This document shows positions 63,123-64,000 of a DNA stretch of 64,000 bases, piece after piece. Under the pieces are notes generated by a model, which made no database searches, was not told the origin of the DNA, and saw only the letters and a list, made by a program, of their open reading frames with translations. Each line of letters begins with the position of its first letter. The first letter of the stretch is position 1. Source of the stretch: Tsuneonella deserti (GTDB lineage Bacteria > Pseudomonadota > Alphaproteobacteria > Sphingomonadales > Sphingomonadaceae); contig NZ_BMKL01000001.1 in assembly GCF_014644315.1 (NCBI RefSeq), positions 2,119,001 through 2,183,000 on the forward strand. Direction: 5' to 3'. The translations under genes and the position numbers were made by a program.

Positions 63123-63394
63123 TATAGGCCTCCTTTCTCACTGTCGCCCCGCCTCTCGATGCGTCGAAAAGGCGAAGCTCATGGTAAGCGGTTCGACGAG
63201 CCGCCACATGGCGACTCTCCCGCATGGTTTCCCGGTTCGGAGCTGGGAAGGCGCGCGCATAGTCGAGTGGCTGTCATATTGCAACCGGGATGCCAGCTGG
63301 CCGAAGCCTCGGCGCTGCATCCGGATAGGCGACGCATGTTGTTGGTCGATTATGTCTATACGCCTGCGTCTCTGCGTAATATAATTTCAGCATC
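63123..63394. other. Divergent intergenic region between rplK and a protease gene
   Basis: 272 bases with no gene. It should hold the rplK promoter (minus strand) and the promoter of the plus-strand protease. A TATAAT hexamer at 63380-63385 lies ten bases before the ATG 63395, but no clear -35 element accompanies it. If used, the transcript would be almost leaderless, or translation would start at the downstream ATG 63446. Confidence 0.5.
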
Positions 63395-64000
63395 ATGAAG
63401 CAGGGCTCATCTGGCGCTCCCGTGATTTCACCAGGCCGCAAGCTGATGCACGTGGCCGCGGCGCTGGCGCTGCTGTCCCCCGGGGCTGCCCAGGCGAGCG
63501 GAAGCCCATCCCCCCTTTCCGCTGATCCGCCAACGAACCTGCCTAGACCAGGCGAGGCGGAGATCGACGATGCACTCGCTATCTCCGGAACCGATATCGC
63601 CGCCGAGAAGCTGCGCACCCGCATGACTGTGCCGGTCATCGTCAACGGGCGCGGTCCATACCGCTTCGTGGTCGACAGCGGCGCAGATACATCGGTTGTC
63701 GGTGAGCGGCTCGCCAGCGCCCTTGCGCTTCCTTCGGGCAGTCCGGCCTTCCTGATCGGAGTAACCGAGAATGCGTGGATCAATCGGGCGATGGTCGATC
63801 GATTCGATCTGGGACCGTCGTCGGTCTCGAATCTCGAAGTTCCGGTGCTGAAGGACCTGGACATCGGTGCCGAGGGCATGGTCGGGCTCGATGCGCTGGT
63901 CGATCAGCGGCTGGTGCTCGATTTCGAAAGGCGGACGATCAGCATCGACGATCGAACCCGTCCGGCGGCGATGATGGACGGAGAGATCGTCGTGACCGCC
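63395..64000 (+). CDS. Retropepsin-like aspartyl protease family protein, partial
   Basis: The frame runs open to the window edge (202 codons seen). The first ATG is 63395; ATG 63446 (MHVAAALAL) is an alternative that places a signal peptide ending AQA directly at the start. The aspartyl-protease motif FVVDSGADTSVVG appears near residue 95, followed by a conserved hydrophobic strand and the LVLDFERRTISI segment, as in the gag-polyprotein-like periplasmic aspartyl proteases of proteobacteria. It probably has a second duplicated half beyond the window. The family is reliable; the length is unknown. Confidence 0.88.
   Translation, partial: MKQGSSGAPVISPGRKLMHVAAALALLSPGAAQASGSPSPLSADPPTNLPRPGEAEIDDALAISGTDIAAEKLRTRMTVPVIVNGRGPYRFVVDSGADTSVVGERLASALALPSGSPAFLIGVTENAWINRAMVDRFDLGPSSVSNLEVPVLKDLDIGAEGMVGLDALVDQRLVLDFERRTISIDDRTRPAAMMDGEIVVTA

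Noticed and set aside
1..64000. CRISPR array, insertion sequence or prophage
   Set aside because: No direct-repeat array, transposase motif, or phage structural gene is visible anywhere in the window.

Overview
The window is a 64 kb stretch of GC-rich, densely packed chromosome, most likely from an alphaproteobacterium of the order Sphingomonadales, perhaps Erythrobacteraceae. That placement is an inference from gene content: DUF1476 and DUF1465 (RcdA-type) proteins, YdcH-type small proteins, large TonB-dependent receptors, a RodZ-ptsP neighbourhood, and a pole-type CheA with a degenerate C-terminal receiver. No rRNA, insertion sequence, integrase, prophage or CRISPR array is visible. One tRNA gene, tRNA-Arg(UCU), is present.

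Layout. 1-4.3 kb is housekeeping: the end of leuD, a quinone oxidoreductase, a DUF1476-BolA-Grx4 group (the last two are an Fe-S partner pair), a NUDIX hydrolase, tRNA-Arg and a queuosine-precursor transporter. 4.4-7.3 kb is one large TonB-dependent receptor. 7.5-15.3 kb is a tightly overlapping type IV secretion operon in the order virB1-B2-B3-B4-B6-B9-B10-B11. It has no virB5, virB7, virB8 or virD4, and is the most unusual system here. 15.4-26 kb holds a very large DUF2339 membrane protein, a divergent Crp/Fnr regulator, an overlapping MaoC-CitE-YjbQ-ROK operon, a transglutaminase-like protein, an L,D-transpeptidase, tilS, a CpoB/YbgF protein and RodZ. 26-34 kb carries ptsP (nitrogen PTS enzyme I), two divergent YdcH-type proteins, an RcdA-like DUF1465 protein, glycerol kinase, a metallo-hydrolase and membrane proteins.

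34-47 kb has nadA, a prolyl-oligopeptidase lipoprotein, a DMT exporter, an Old Yellow Enzyme, lipB, a small lipoprotein, a methyltransferase, an MFS transporter, arsC and a siderophore-type TonB receptor preceded by a good Fur-box-like palindrome. An orphan 2Fe-2S molybdo-hydroxylase subunit and a class II aldolase follow. 47.5-55.6 kb is a chemotaxis-type signalling operon (cheA-cheW-cheY-cheB-cheR) continuing into a GGDEF/EAL protein and a methyl-accepting protein with no periplasmic sensor. No flagellar gene is nearby. 55.7-64 kb contains a DUF305-LVIVD fusion protein, a Baeyer-Villiger-type monooxygenase, a molybdopterin-binding protein, a polysaccharide deacetylase, rplA and rplK, and the start of a retropepsin-like aspartyl protease cut by the window edge.

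Almost all operons use ATGA or TGATG stop/start overlaps, which implies translational coupling. Long antisense ORFs are common because of the high GC and were treated as shadows. Functions rest on motif reading and family knowledge; no database search was possible.
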